A DNA stretch of 64,000 nucleotides, taken from Maritimibacter sp. Its GTDB lineage: Bacteria; Pseudomonadota; Alphaproteobacteria; Rhodobacterales; Rhodobacteraceae. The DNA is taken from NCBI GenBank assembly GCA_002701395.1, contig NZVC01000022.1, forward strand, positions 69,916 to 133,915. Reading direction: 5' to 3'. Shown in pieces: positions 48,144 through 58,171 of this stretch (the first letter of the stretch is position 1; every line of letters begins with the position of its first letter). Below the pieces are notes generated by a model. The model saw nothing but the letters and a program-made list of their open reading frames with translations. It did not search any database and was not told the DNA's origin. Made by a program: the position numbers and the translations under genes.

Positions 48144-50930
48144 TTAGCGGCCCATCGACCACCAACCGCGCCGCTTGGGCTTGGCGGGGGCGTCCGCGTC
48201 GGCGGAGTCCTCGGCCATCGCGGGTTCGGGCGTTTCGTCCTGCGCGGCGGCCGGGGCCTCTTCCGTGCCGGTCTCTTCGGTGGTGTCCTCGGCGACCGTT
48301 TCGGGCTCGGGCTCGGGCTCTGCCACCGGCGCCGGTTCCGGCTGTTCAGCCGTCTCGGGTTCCGCAGCGGGCTCGGGTTCGGGCGCAGCTTCTTCTGCGA
48401 CCGGCTCTGACGGGGTCTCTGCCAACTCTTCCGCGGCCGGAGCTTCAGCAGCAGGCGCCTCGGTCACGACCTCCGCAGCCTCGGGGACGGCGTCCTGCGC
48501 GACAGGCTCTGCGGCCTCCGGCGTTTCGGTCGCGGCCTGTTCCGTGCTGGTTTCGGACGTATCCGACGACTTGCGGGAACGCGAGCGCGACCGGCGGCGG
48601 CGCTTCGGCTTCTCTTCGGCGACTTCGGCCTCGTCCCCTTCGGGCTTGGCTTCGGTCGCTTCGGACGCATCGTCCTTGGCGGCCTCTTCCTTGGCGGGCT
48701 TCGGCTTGGCCTCGTCGGACTCTTCGGACCCGTCCGAGTCCTGCGTGTCCTGACCGTTGCCGTTCTCGCCGTTGGACCCGTTTTCGCCGTTGCCGCTGCC
48801 ACGACGGCGGCGACGCCGGCGACGGCGCTTCTTCGGCTTGTCGTCGCCGTTGTCGTCGTCGCCCGAATCCTCAGAGGTCGTGTCGACCTGATCCTCGGTG
48901 GTGTCCTCTTCCTCGACCTCGTCGAGATCGGCCATCAGTTCGGCGGTCACGGAAACCACCGGCGCGGCCTCGGCCACCGGACGGGTCGCCGTCTTGAACT
49001 TCTCGATCGAGAAGTCGGGCGAGATCAGGTGCGGGTCGGCCTCGATCCGGACCGACATGCCATAGCGTGCCTCGATCCCGGCGACATGCTCGCGCTTCTG
49101 GTTCATCAGGAAGTTGACGATCCCGATGGGCGCCTTCAGCAGCACTTCGCGCGTTTTGCGGCGGGTGCCTTCCTCTTCCAGCTGGCGCAGGATCGACAGC
49201 GCAAGGTTGTCGTCCGACCGGATCAGACCGGTGCCATGGCAGGACGGGCAAGGCTGCGTGGTCGCTTCAAGCATGCCGGGACGCAGACGCTGACGCGACA
49301 TTTCCAGCAGGCCGAAGCCCGAGATCCGGCCCACCTGAATGCGGGCGCGGTCGGTTTTGAGCTTGTCCTTGAACTTCTTTTCGACCGAGGCGTTGTTCTT
49401 ACGCTCTTCCATGTCGATGAAGTCGATGACGATCAGGCCGGCAAGGTCTCGCAAACGCAGTTGGCGGGCGATTTCCTCGGCCGCTTCCATGTTGGTCTCA
49501 AGCGCGGTTTCCTCGATCGAGCCCTTCTTGGTGGCGCGGCCCGAGTTCACGTCGATGGCGACCAGCGCCTCGGTCACGCCGATGACGATGTAGCCACCGG
49601 ACCGAAGCTGCACGACCGGGTTGAACATCGACGACAGGTACGATTCCACCTGATAGCGCGCGAACAGCGGCATCGGTTCAGAGTAGTTCTTCACGTTCTT
49701 CGCGTGGGACGGCATGATCATTTTCATGAAGTCCTTGGCCACGCGATAGCCGGCCTCGCCCTCGACGAGAACCTCGTCGATGTCACGGTTGTACAGGTCG
49801 CGGATCGACCGCTTGATGAGGTTGCCTTCCTCATAGATCTTGGCGGGCGCGATGGACTTCAGCGTCAGTTCGCGGATCTGTTCCCACATCCGCTGAAGGT
49901 ATTCGTAGTCGCGCTTGATCTCGGACTTGGTGCGCTTGGCACCGGCGGTCCGAACGATCAGGCCCGCGCCATCGGGCACGTCGATCTCGGTCGCGATCTG
50001 CTTCAGCTTCTTGCGGTCGGCGGCGTTGGTGATCTTGCGGCTGATGCCACCGCCACGGGCGGTGTTGGGCATCAGGACGCAGTACCGGCCGGCCAGCGAC
50101 AGGTAGGTGGTCAGCGCAGCGCCCTTGTTGCCGCGTTCTTCCTTGACGACCTGCACCAGCAGGATCTGTCGGACCTTGATGACTTCCTGGATCTTGTACT
50201 TCCGGGCACGCGGCTTGCGCGGGCGGCGGATTTCCTCGGCGACGTCCTCTTCCGCGACGGATTCGATCTCGGAATCCAGTTCGGTCGCGTGATCGACCGC
50301 CGCATAGGGCTGGTCGTCGTCGTGGCTGTGATCGTCGTCGTCGTCGTGATCATCGTCGTCGGACACGTCGTCCGCGGCGGTGGCATCGGACGCGTCAGAC
50401 TGGGTCGCGTCTTCGGCAGCGTCCACCTGTCCGGCATCCGAGCTGTCGAATGTTTCGTCGCTATCGCTCTCTTCGCCAAGGTCGACAACGCCCATGCCGG
50501 GGATGTCGTCGCTGGACACTTCGCCGGTTGCGACGGCGTCATCCGACTTGACGGTTTCCGCCTTCTCGGCCCTCGGCTTACGGCGAGACCGCGACCGGCG
50601 CTTCTTGGGCGCCTCGTCTTCGTCCTCGTCCTCTTGCGCCGCGTACGCGCGTTCCTCCGCAAGCAGGGCTTCGCGGTCGGCGACGGGGATCTGGTAGTAA
50701 TCGGGGTGGATTTCGGAGAATGCGAGGAAACCGTGCCGGTTGCCGCCGTATTCAATGAACGCCGCCTGCAGCGAGGGTTCGACCCTGCTGACCTTTGCCA
50801 GGTAAATATTGCCTGCTAGCTGGCGCTTGTTTTCCGTTTCAAAGTCGAATTCCTCGACCTTGTTTCCGTCGACCACCACAACGCGGGTCTCTTCCGCGTG
50901 GGTGGCATCGATAAGCATCTTCTTTGCCAT
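48144..50930 (-). CDS. rne: Ribonuclease E
   Basis: 928-residue endoribonuclease, core of the RNA degradosome. The S1 domain begins GNIYLAKVSRVEPSLQAAF (about 40-58) and is interrupted by an acidic insert (roughly 90-250) with DDDDHDDDDDHSHDDD, after which the S1 resumes with KIQEVIKVRQILLVQVVKEE. The catalytic part has VVAIDVNSGRAT-type metal-site residues (ALVAIDVNSGRATKKGSIEE) and the zinc-link CPSCHGTG. The C-terminal 270 residues are disordered: an Arg-rich KKRRRRRRRRRG patch for RNA, then acidic Pro/Ala/Glu repeats, ending KPKRRGWWSMGR. AAGGA precedes the ATG at 50930. Confidence 0.96.
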   Translation of the reverse strand: MAKKMLIDATHAEETRVVVVDGNKVEEFDFETENKRQLAGNIYLAKVSRVEPSLQAAFIEYGGNRHGFLAFSEIHPDYYQIPVADREALLAEERAYAAQEDEDEDEAPKKRRSRSRRKPRAEKAETVKSDDAVATGEVSSDDIPGMGVVDLGEESDSDETFDSSDAGQVDAAEDATQSDASDATAADDVSDDDDHDDDDDHSHDDDQPYAAVDHATELDSEIESVAEEDVAEEIRRPRKPRARKYKIQEVIKVRQILLVQVVKEERGNKGAALTTYLSLAGRYCVLMPNTARGGGISRKITNAADRKKLKQIATEIDVPDGAGLIVRTAGAKRTKSEIKRDYEYLQRMWEQIRELTLKSIAPAKIYEEGNLIKRSIRDLYNRDIDEVLVEGEAGYRVAKDFMKMIMPSHAKNVKNYSEPMPLFARYQVESYLSSMFNPVVQLRSGGYIVIGVTEALVAIDVNSGRATKKGSIEETALETNMEAAEEIARQLRLRDLAGLIVIDFIDMEERKNNASVEKKFKDKLKTDRARIQVGRISGFGLLEMSRQRLRPGMLEATTQPCPSCHGTGLIRSDDNLALSILRQLEEEGTRRKTREVLLKAPIGIVNFLMNQKREHVAGIEARYGMSVRIEADPHLISPDFSIEKFKTATRPVAEAAPVVSVTAELMADLDEVEEEDTTEDQVDTTSEDSGDDDNGDDKPKKRRRRRRRRRGSGNGENGSNGENGNGQDTQDSDGSEESDEAKPKPAKEEAAKDDASEATEAKPEGDEAEVAEEKPKRRRRSRSRSRKSSDTSETSTEQAATETPEAAEPVAQDAVPEAAEVVTEAPAAEAPAAEELAETPSEPVAEEAAPEPEPAAEPETAEQPEPAPVAEPEPEPETVAEDTTEETGTEEAPAAAQDETPEPAMAEDSADADAPAKPKRRGWWSMGR

Positions 50931-51509
50931 GTAGTCCTTGAGCACCGCACGTCGAAGCCGTCGCCCGGAGGCGCGGCTAGTTTGTGGATCGGTGTTTTCT
51001 GGGCGAATGCTGGCGCGCGACGCGACTCGATGACCGGCCCGCTGGCCAGTTCACCTGTCATGTATCGTCCTGCGCGCCTCATCGCGGTTCTTCTCCGGCA
51101 TCCGGTGTTACGGACGCCAACTAGGCCCGGCCGGTGACGGCTTTACGGGCGATTCCCCGGCCCCTGCGGGCCTGGTTTTGATCTCATGAGTTTCCCGGCG
51201 GGGGGCCGATGGTTGGAAAAACATGAAAATTCAATTCGGTAGGCGGTCGCGAAGTTATCGTTCGTCCCGCGCTAAGATGTAACATAAGGGCGAATGTATC
51301 CCCAATACAATGATGAATGTGATCCGACCGTACAGTGTTTGGAAACATTGGTTAGGTCGAATGGCGTTCACCTTGCACAACTGACGCGCGCAACGCGTCT
51401 TGGGCCGCAACGCCGCGTTTCATTCGCACGTCCCGCGATGCCACGGCGCGGCCTGCGCGTCGGACGCGGACCCTCAGGCTATCCGGCCTACAGGTCCGCG
51501 ACCGTCTGT
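50931..51509 (-). other. Gene-free upstream region of rne
   Basis: The 579 bases between rne and dctD contain no supported gene. The part at about 51240-51370 is AT-richer than its neighbours and probably holds the rne promoter (on the minus strand TTGTAT, an 18-base gap, TATGTT is a weak candidate). A GGCCC-CTGC-GGGCC hairpin lies at 51159-51172. A long leader would suit RNase E autoregulation as known in E. coli, but no matching element is visible. Confidence 0.4.
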
Positions 51510-52841
51510 TTACAGGTAGTCGGAGCGCTGAAGATTGTACTTCGCCATCTTCTCGTTCAGCGTCCGGCGCGGAAGGCACAACTCGTCCATCACAGCGACG
51601 ATGGACCCCTTGTGACGCCGCATGGTGTTGTCGATCAGCATCCGTTCGAACGCCTCGACATATTCTTTCAGCGGCTTGCCTTCGGTCGTCATAACCGGCT
51701 GCTGTTCGTCGCTTTCGGCCATCAGCAGCGATGCGATGGTGCCGGTGCCGCGACGGTTCTGCAGCACGGCGCGTTCAGCGACGTTGATCAGCTGGCGGAT
51801 GTTGCCGGGCCACGGCGCTTGCAGAAGCTGCGCGGCTTCCTGTGCCGAAACCTGCGGCGCGTCGCAGCCGTATTCGTCGGCGAACTGTTCCGAGAAGTGG
51901 GTGAACAGCATCAGGATGTCCTCGCCCCGCTGGCGCAGCGGCGGCAGGGTGATCTTCATCGCGGCAAGGCGGAAATACAGGTCGGGCCGCAGCACGTCTT
52001 CGCAGGTCTTGCCCTGCTCTTGCAGGTTCGAGATCGCGACGATGCGGGTCTCGGCCGGGGTGCCCTGATCGTTCATCCACGACAGCAGCCGTGCCTGCAG
52101 CTCTTGCGGCAGCGCCTCGACATCCTCCAGCACCAGCGTACCGCCACGCGCTTCTTCCAGTGCCGGAAGGCCGCTGCCGTCCTCGACCGGGCCGAACAGC
52201 TTGCCGGCCAGCGAGTCCTTGTCATGCGCGGCGCAGGACAGCAGGACGAACTTCTTGCCCGCCTTGGCGCCCACTGCGTGCAGCGCGTGCGCCACAAGCG
52301 TCTTGCCGGTGCCGGTCTCGCCGTCGATCAGGACGTGTCCGTCCGCCTGCCCGAGGTCCAGAATGTCTTCGCGCAGCCGCTCCATCACCGGCGACGCACC
52401 GATCAGCTTCTTCATCAGCGTCGAGCCGTCCGACAGCTCCTTGCGCAGCGCGCGGCTGTCCAGGATCAGGCGGCGGCGTTGCGTGGCCTTCTTGGCCAGA
52501 TCGGTCATCTTGTCGGGGTTAAACGGCTTTTCCAGAAAGTCGAACGCGCCCACGCGCATCGCCTCGACCGCCATCGGCACGTCACCGTGGCCGGTGATCA
52601 TGATGACGGGAAGCGCGCTGTCCACGCTCATCAGCTTCTTGAGAAACTGCATCCCGTCCATGCCGGGCATCTTGATGTCGCTGACCACCGCGCCGGGATA
52701 GTCCGGCCCGAGCGACTTCAGCGCGTCCTCTGCGCTGGCAAAGGTCTCGGTGTCGAAGCCGGACAGAGCCAGCCACTGACTGATCGACTGACGCATATCC
52801 TGTTCGTCGTCGATGATGGCAATTTTCATAGCCTGCGTCAT
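51510..52841 (-). CDS. dctD: DctD-like NtrC-family response regulator lacking GAFTGA
   Basis: 443 residues. Receiver domain 5-120 with acidic DDEQD and phospho-Asp55 (VVSDIKMPG); AAA+ domain with Walker A GETGTGKT (174-181), a changed Walker B (GGTLVLEDVEAL) and sensor II in LLQAPWPGNIRQL; C-terminal Fis-type helix-turn-helix (GSIVAVMDELCLPRRTLNEK). The sigma-54-contacting GAFTGA loop is missing: after KLFG (about 217) the chain reads PVEDGSGLPALEEARG. It pairs with DctB, 13 bases upstream. The dct transport genes are not in the window, so the C4-dicarboxylate role is by homology. Confidence 0.88.
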   Translation of the reverse strand: MTQAMKIAIIDDEQDMRQSISQWLALSGFDTETFASAEDALKSLGPDYPGAVVSDIKMPGMDGMQFLKKLMSVDSALPVIMITGHGDVPMAVEAMRVGAFDFLEKPFNPDKMTDLAKKATQRRRLILDSRALRKELSDGSTLMKKLIGASPVMERLREDILDLGQADGHVLIDGETGTGKTLVAHALHAVGAKAGKKFVLLSCAAHDKDSLAGKLFGPVEDGSGLPALEEARGGTLVLEDVEALPQELQARLLSWMNDQGTPAETRIVAISNLQEQGKTCEDVLRPDLYFRLAAMKITLPPLRQRGEDILMLFTHFSEQFADEYGCDAPQVSAQEAAQLLQAPWPGNIRQLINVAERAVLQNRRGTGTIASLLMAESDEQQPVMTTEGKPLKEYVEAFERMLIDNTMRRHKGSIVAVMDELCLPRRTLNEKMAKYNLQRSDYL

Positions 52842-52854
52842 ATTTTTTAGTACC

Positions 52855-54615
52855 TCATTCGGCAGCCTTAACGTCCGCATCGATGAGCGGAAGTCGTACT
52901 TCGAAAACGGCGCCGCCCACCCGGCCGTTCCTTGCATATAGTCTTCCGCCGAGCTCCTTCACGATGCCCGACGAAATCGCAAGGCCAAGGCCGACGCCGT
53001 CGCCGGGGGCTTTCGTCGTGTAGAAGGGCTCGAACAGGGACTCGAGATCCTCGATCCCCGGACCGTTGTCGCGGACGGTGATGGTGGCGATCTGGCCCAC
53101 CGTCAGCAGGATGTCGATCGAGGGCTCTGCCGTCTCTTTGGTGGCGTCCAGCGCGTTGCGCAGCAGATTGATCAGCACCTGCTCCAGCCGCAGCCGGTCG
53201 GCAAGGATCATCACCTGCTGGTCCGGAAGCGACCGCGTGATGCGGACTTTCCGGTCCTTCAATTGCGGCTCCATCATCGACAAAGCCGAGGAAATACAAG
53301 CCCTTGCGTCCAACGGTTCGACCGCGGTGCCGCCCTTGCGCGCGAAGCTTTTAAGCTGCCGGGTGATGGCGCCCATCCGTTCCAGCAAATCGTCCACGCG
53401 CTGGAAGCTTGTCAGGGCCTCTTCGGGGCGTCTGCGTTGCAGCAAAAGCTTGGCCCCGGCAAGATAGGTTTTCATCGCCGCCAGCGGCTGGTTCAGCTCG
53501 TGGCTGACGCTGGCCGACATCTCGCCAAGCGCCGCGAGTTTCGAACTTTGGGCCAGCGTCTGCTCGGCCACTTCAAGGTTCTTTTCCACCCGTTCGCGTT
53601 CGGCGATTTCCCGCTGCAGCGCCTCGTTCAGCTGGCGAAGTTCCGCTGTTTCCTTCTGAAAAAAGATCGATCGCGCCAGCGCGCGGCGGCTGGACAGGTA
53701 GAACGCGCCCGCCAGCAGGATGGCAAAGAACATGATTTCAAGCGCCAGAACGCCGTTCACCCGTTCGCGCACGCTGCCGTAGGTGGTGAATGTCACCATG
53801 CGCCAGCCCCGGAACGGAATCCGGTTTTCCAGCCGCATCAGCGCACTGCCGCGATAAAACGCTTCGGTCGGAAGGGCCGCCCAGTCGGCGGTGGCGCGGA
53901 TCGCCCGTTCGATGGCCGACGGCGCAGACCGCAGTTTCAACGCCTCTTCCTCGGTCAGGCCGCGCCAGCGGGGCTCTGTCGACAGGATGATGCGGCCTTC
54001 GCTGTCGGTGACGATCACCGCGTCGGAAATCGTGGACCAGCTTTGTTCGTACTTTCGCAGGTCGACCTCGACCACGATCACGCCGATCAACTCGCCCCCG
54101 GCTTCGATCCGCCGCGAATACGAGAACTGGATCGCGCCGTTGTCGTTCTGGACCGCGTTGAACACCGTGTCGTTGGACCGCAGCGCCTCGATGAAATAGG
54201 GGGACTGACGGTGTGCCGACCCGATCCGGCCCCGGTCGGTGGCGGCGACGGTCCGCCCGCTGGCGTCCAGCATCATGATCGACGCGGCACCGATTTCGTC
54301 CATCACCGAGATCAGCCGCAACGAGGTCTGGCTGAAGTCGGCCGAGTTCAGTGCCCCGATCAGCACCGGGTCGCGCGACAGCAGAAGCGGCACGATCGAG
54401 TTCCGCTGCAACTCGCTTTGCAGGTTGCCCGCGTACAGCGTCTGCCGCACCTCGGCCCGGTTCTTCGTCGCGACCGTGTAGCGTTCGGTCAGGAACTGGT
54501 TGGTGATCCAGACCACCGCGACGGCGGCGCAGATGAACACGACAAGGAACGCCCGCACCCGCCATGACAGCGCGGTGCGCACGGATTCGGTGCGCGTGTC
54601 CTTGGTTTCGGTCAT
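52855..54615 (-). CDS. dctB: DctB-like sensor histidine kinase
   Basis: 586-residue membrane kinase. Helix 1 (about 20-40), periplasmic double-Cache sensor (about 45-285), helix 2 (LALEIMFFAILLAGAFYLSS), a coiled coil (QLNEALQREIAERERVEKNL), then the dimerisation domain with phospho-His in ASVSHELNQPLAAMKTYLAG and the catalytic domain (NLLRNALDATK, DNGPGIED, GVGLGLAISSGIV). The Rhizobium homologue senses C4-dicarboxylates. The layout and the LNQPLAAM motif are DctB-typical. Its stop is 13 bases from the dctD start. Confidence 0.92.
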   Translation of the reverse strand: MTETKDTRTESVRTALSWRVRAFLVVFICAAVAVVWITNQFLTERYTVATKNRAEVRQTLYAGNLQSELQRNSIVPLLLSRDPVLIGALNSADFSQTSLRLISVMDEIGAASIMMLDASGRTVAATDRGRIGSAHRQSPYFIEALRSNDTVFNAVQNDNGAIQFSYSRRIEAGGELIGVIVVEVDLRKYEQSWSTISDAVIVTDSEGRIILSTEPRWRGLTEEEALKLRSAPSAIERAIRATADWAALPTEAFYRGSALMRLENRIPFRGWRMVTFTTYGSVRERVNGVLALEIMFFAILLAGAFYLSSRRALARSIFFQKETAELRQLNEALQREIAERERVEKNLEVAEQTLAQSSKLAALGEMSASVSHELNQPLAAMKTYLAGAKLLLQRRRPEEALTSFQRVDDLLERMGAITRQLKSFARKGGTAVEPLDARACISSALSMMEPQLKDRKVRITRSLPDQQVMILADRLRLEQVLINLLRNALDATKETAEPSIDILLTVGQIATITVRDNGPGIEDLESLFEPFYTTKAPGDGVGLGLAISSGIVKELGGRLYARNGRVGGAVFEVRLPLIDADVKAAE

Positions 54616-54661
54616 TGCGTCAATCTAGAGCGGCGGCGCACCGTGCTCAAGCGCGGCGCGA

Positions 54662-55330
54662 TCAGGCGGCTTCCACCAACCCGGCCACTGCGCGGAACAC
54701 CGCCGCCCCGTCGGTGCCGCCATGCGCGTCGTCCACCGCGCGCTCGGGGTGCGGCATCAGGCCCAGCACCCGGCGATTGCCCGACAGAACGCCCGCGATA
54801 TCGGCCACGGAACCGTTCGGGTTGTCGGTATAGGTGAAGGCGATGCGGTCCTCGTCCTGAAGCTGCTTCAGCGTGTCGGGATCGCAGACATAGTTGCCGT
54901 CGTGGTGCGCAACCGGCAGGTGGATCACCTGCCCGTCGGAATAATCGCGGGTGAAAACGCTGTCGGTCGTCGCGACGCGCAGGCCCACGCTGCGGCAGAT
55001 GAACTTCAGCCCCGAGTTCCGCATCAGCGCACCGGGCAGCAGGCCGGTCTCGGTCAGCACCTGAAAGCCGTTGCAGATGCCGATGGCATGGCCACCGGCG
55101 TGCACGAAGTCGGCCAGCGCGCGGGTGATAGGCGACTGTGCCGCGATCGCGCCGCAGCGCAGGTAGTCGCCGTAAGAGAACCCGCCCGGCACCCCGACGA
55201 TGTCCAGGCCTGCCGGCAGCGCGGTGTCCTTGTGCCAGACCATCGTGACCTCGGCGCCCGCGCGCTCGAAGGCCACTGCAAGGTCGCGGTCGCAGTTGGA
55301 GCCGGGATAGACGATGACGGCGGCTTTCAT
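54662..55330 (-). CDS. purQ: FGAM synthase glutaminase subunit PurQ
   Basis: 222-residue class I glutamine amidotransferase supplying ammonia to PurL. The nucleophile is Cys86 (GICNGFQVL), with the triad His/Glu in LMPHPERAV. The short length means the three-part PurS-PurQ-PurL enzyme; purL is not in the window. Its start lies only 11 bases after the alcohol dehydrogenase stop. The frame is open far upstream but inside that gene. Confidence 0.96.
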   Translation of the reverse strand: MKAAVIVYPGSNCDRDLAVAFERAGAEVTMVWHKDTALPAGLDIVGVPGGFSYGDYLRCGAIAAQSPITRALADFVHAGGHAIGICNGFQVLTETGLLPGALMRNSGLKFICRSVGLRVATTDSVFTRDYSDGQVIHLPVAHHDGNYVCDPDTLKQLQDEDRIAFTYTDNPNGSVADIAGVLSGNRRVLGLMPHPERAVDDAHGGTDGAAVFRAVAGLVEAA

Positions 55331-55341
55331 GTTCGGTCTCC

Positions 55342-56385
55342 TCAGGACGAGAAATCGGTGATGACGGCGACGCCCGGCGGGGCGGGTGCGTCGAAGGCGG
55401 CAAGTTCGGTGCTGGCCTGCGACAGGCCGATGCGGCGGGCGATCAAAGGGTTCAGGTCCACCTGCCCGCCTTCGATCAGCGACAGAAGGCTGGGATAGCG
55501 GTGGGCCGGCATGCCGCGTGTACCATAGATCGCCAGTTGACCGGAATAGACGGCATCCATCGGCAACGGCATCGTGACGTGGCTGCCGGCGGGCATTCCG
55601 ACCTGCACCATGCGTCCGAGTTTCCGAAGCGATAGCAACGCGTTGCGGGTGGTTTCCGCAATCCCCAGCGCCTCGACGGCGACATGGGCGCCGCCGCCGG
55701 TGATCTCGCGCAGGTGCGCGACCGGGTCGCCCCTGGACGCGTCGATGGCCGCGTCGGCACCAAGGTCCTGCGCGTGGTCCAGCTTTTCGCCCACCACGTC
55801 GACCACAGCGACGCGAGCGCCAAGCGCACGGCCCAGCAGCATCGCGGACAGCCCGACGCCGCCGGTGCCCCAGACGGCCAGCCACTCGCCCGGTTTCAGC
55901 GCGGCGCGGCCGGTCAGCGCATGCCACGCGGTCGTCACCCGACAGCCAAGCGCCGCGGCAAGCGCCGGGTCCATCGACGCGGGCAAACGGGTCAGGTTGA
56001 CGTCGGCATGGGCCACGGCGATGCGTTCGGCAAAGGCCCCGGCCACGGTGAAGCCGGGCACGACCTGCGTGGGGCATGTCGTCTGGTTGCCGGACTGGCA
56101 GGCGGGGCATTGGCCGCAGGCAAGGATGAAGGGCGCGATCACCCGATCACCGGGCGACCAGCGCGTGACGCGCGCGCCCGTCTCGACCACGATGCCGCAG
56201 TATTCGTGCCCCGGAACGTGGGGCAGCACGATGTCGGGATCGGTGCCGGTCCACGCGTGCCAGTCAGAGCGGCAGACGCCGCAGGCCAGAACCTCCAGCA
56301 CCACGCCGTCTTCGGGACAGACCGGGTCGGGAAGGTCCTGCACCGACAGCGGCGCGCGGTATTCCGTCAGGACGGCCGCCTTCAT
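55342..56385 (-). CDS. Zinc-dependent alcohol dehydrogenase
   Basis: 347-residue medium-chain dehydrogenase. Catalytic zinc ligands Cys38, His60 and Glu61 ([17 protein letters not shown]); structural zinc cysteines 90, 93, 96, 104 ([16 protein letters not shown]); Rossmann [10 protein letters not shown] near 173-182. The substrate is unknown. It lies between purS and purQ on the same strand, 11 bases before purQ, an odd interruption of a purine gene pair, so it is probably made with the purine enzymes without being one. Confidence 0.92.
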   Translation of the reverse strand: MKAAVLTEYRAPLSVQDLPDPVCPEDGVVLEVLACGVCRSDWHAWTGTDPDIVLPHVPGHEYCGIVVETGARVTRWSPGDRVIAPFILACGQCPACQSGNQTTCPTQVVPGFTVAGAFAERIAVAHADVNLTRLPASMDPALAAALGCRVTTAWHALTGRAALKPGEWLAVWGTGGVGLSAMLLGRALGARVAVVDVVGEKLDHAQDLGADAAIDASRGDPVAHLREITGGGAHVAVEALGIAETTRNALLSLRKLGRMVQVGMPAGSHVTMPLPMDAVYSGQLAIYGTRGMPAHRYPSLLSLIEGGQVDLNPLIARRIGLSQASTELAAFDAPAPPGVAVITDFSS

Positions 56386-56439
56386 GCCGCCACCCCGGCG
56401 GGCGAACGGCGCGTGGGCATCGTCCGTACCCGCCGCATG

Positions 56440-56679
56440 TCAGTCGATCTCGATCTCGTAGCTTTCGATCACCGTGTTGGCGAGAAGCTTCTCGCACATC
56501 GCGGTGACGCTGGTGCGGGCGGCGTCGGCATCGGTCTCGGCCAGATCGATCTCGATCACCTTGCCCTGCCGGACACCTTCGACCCCGTCGAAGCCCAGCG
56601 ATCCCAGAGCGTGGCGCACGGCCTCGCCCTGCGGGTCAAGGACCCCGTTCTTCAGCATCACCTGAACACGCGCTTTCAT
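56440..56679 (-). CDS. purS: FGAM synthase subunit PurS
   Basis: 79 residues, the small linker subunit of the PurSQL complex. It begins MKARVQVMLKNGVLDPQGEA and contains FDGVEGVRQGKVIEIDL. An ATG six bases upstream is in frame, but GGGGG sits at a better distance from 56679. It follows purC by 81 bases and precedes the alcohol dehydrogenase. Confidence 0.95.
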   Translation of the reverse strand: MKARVQVMLKNGVLDPQGEAVRHALGSLGFDGVEGVRQGKVIEIDLAETDADAARTSVTAMCEKLLANTVIESYEIEID

Positions 56680-56760
56680 GTGCATACCCCCGGGGCCCGG
56701 CCCGTTGTCTTTGTCGTCAAGGTCTCGAAGTCAGCGAACCACACCAAGGCGGTGTCGCTT

Positions 56761-57522
56761 TCAATTGATCAGGTGCGGCTTCGTCGCGTGGGTCACGTTC
56801 GACGGCAGCACGCCAAGGCGCCGCGCGACTTCCGTGTAGGCGTCCGCAAGGTTGCCAAGATCACGGCGGAACACGTCCTTGTCCAGCTTCTGGCCGGTTT
56901 CGATGTCCCACAGCCGGCACGAGTCGGGGCTGATCTCGTCCGCCACGATCAGGCGCTGGAAGTCGTTGTCCCAGACGCGGCCGATCTCGATCTTGAAGTC
57001 CACCAGACGGATGCCGACCGCCAGCATGATGCCAGACATGAAGTCGTTGACCCGCAGCGACAGCGCGACCATGTCGTCAAGGTCCTGCTGCGCGGCCCAG
57101 CCGAAGGCGATGACGTGCTCTTCCGTGACCAGCGGGTCACCCAGCGCGTCGTCCTTGTAGTAGAACTCGATGATCGGCCGGGGCAGCGCGGTGCCCTCTG
57201 CAATGCCAAGCCGCTTCGACAGCGAACCGGCGGCCACGTTCCGCACGACGACTTCCAGCGGGATGATCTCGACCTGGCGGATCAGCTGCTCGCGCATGTT
57301 GATGCGCTTGATGAAGTGCGTTGGCACGCCGATGTTGTTGAGGCCCGTCATGAAATACTCGGACAGGCGGTTGTTCAGAACCCCCTTGCCGTCGATGACG
57401 TCTTTCTTCTCGGCGTTGAAGGCGGTGGCGTCGTCCTTGAAGTACTGCACCAGCGTGCCGGGCTCGGGGCCCTCGTACAGGATCTTCGCCTTGCCCTCGT
57501 AAAGCTTCTTGCGCCTTGCCAT
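56761..57522 (-). CDS. purC: SAICAR synthase PurC
   Basis: 253 residues; joins aspartate to CAIR in purine synthesis. It begins [20 protein letters not shown] and has [26 protein letters not shown] and VDFKIEIGR, all family signatures, with the phosphoribosyl/aspartate site in [13 protein letters not shown]. The ATG at 57522 starts the family-typical beginning; the longer frame upstream is antisense to the zeta gene. It is first in the purC-purS-(adh)-purQ series. Confidence 0.96.
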   Translation of the reverse strand: MARRKKLYEGKAKILYEGPEPGTLVQYFKDDATAFNAEKKDVIDGKGVLNNRLSEYFMTGLNNIGVPTHFIKRINMREQLIRQVEIIPLEVVVRNVAAGSLSKRLGIAEGTALPRPIIEFYYKDDALGDPLVTEEHVIAFGWAAQQDLDDMVALSLRVNDFMSGIMLAVGIRLVDFKIEIGRVWDNDFQRLIVADEISPDSCRLWDIETGQKLDKDVFRRDLGNLADAYTEVARRLGVLPSNVTHATKPHLIN

Positions 57523-57672
57523 GAAATCTCCGATCGGATGGGGTACGTATCCCGTCCCTGAGCGGCCCCTATAGGCCAGTTGACCGCACATCGCAAGACA
57601 AGGCGGGCCTTGCCTAACGCAGGTGCCGCGGGCATATGGGGAACGACCGGAACGAGAGCCCGAGAGGACCCT

Positions 57673-57993
57673 ATGAGCACCTTTGACGATCGCGAGAACG
57701 CCTTCGAGAACAAGTTCGCCCACGATGCCGAGATGCAGTTCAAGGCCGAGGCGCGTCGCAACAAGCTTCTGGGCCTGTGGGCCGCCGAGCTTATGGGCAA
57801 AAGCGGCTCGGACGCCGAGGACTACGCAAAGGAAGTCATCCGCGCCGATTTCGAGGAAGCCGGTGACGAGGATGTCTATCGCAAGGTGTCCGGCGATCTC
57901 GAAGGCAAGGCCGACGAAAAGACGATCCGCGCGAAGATGTCCGAGCTGATGACCGTCGCCAAGGCGCAGCTGATGGAAGAACTGCCGGAGTGA
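57673..57993 (+). CDS. ATP synthase zeta inhibitor (DUF1476)
   Basis: 106-residue all-helical protein: [20 protein letters not shown], then [15 protein letters not shown] and [11 protein letters not shown]. In Paracoccus denitrificans the zeta subunit's N-terminus inserts into F1 and blocks ATP hydrolysis, the alphaproteobacterial counterpart of mitochondrial IF1. The ATG at 57673 follows GAGAGGA. It is encoded alone, away from the atp operon, as in relatives. Confidence 0.9.
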   Translation: MSTFDDRENAFENKFAHDAEMQFKAEARRNKLLGLWAAELMGKSGSDAEDYAKEVIRADFEEAGDEDVYRKVSGDLEGKADEKTIRAKMSELMTVAKAQLMEELPE

Positions 57994-58171
57994 TCCGCAG
58001 CCTGTTCTAAGCTTTCTGCGCCGGCGGTCCTGTCCGGCGGCGCGTTTCCGGCCCTGTGCGGCCATGCCTTCCCCACCCCATCGTTAACCACCCTTCCCGC
58101 GCCACGCGGGTCTTAAGCCTTTGCGAAGGGCTTGTGGCGTATGCCCGTCGCGGGCTTGGCCGGAGGGTCGG

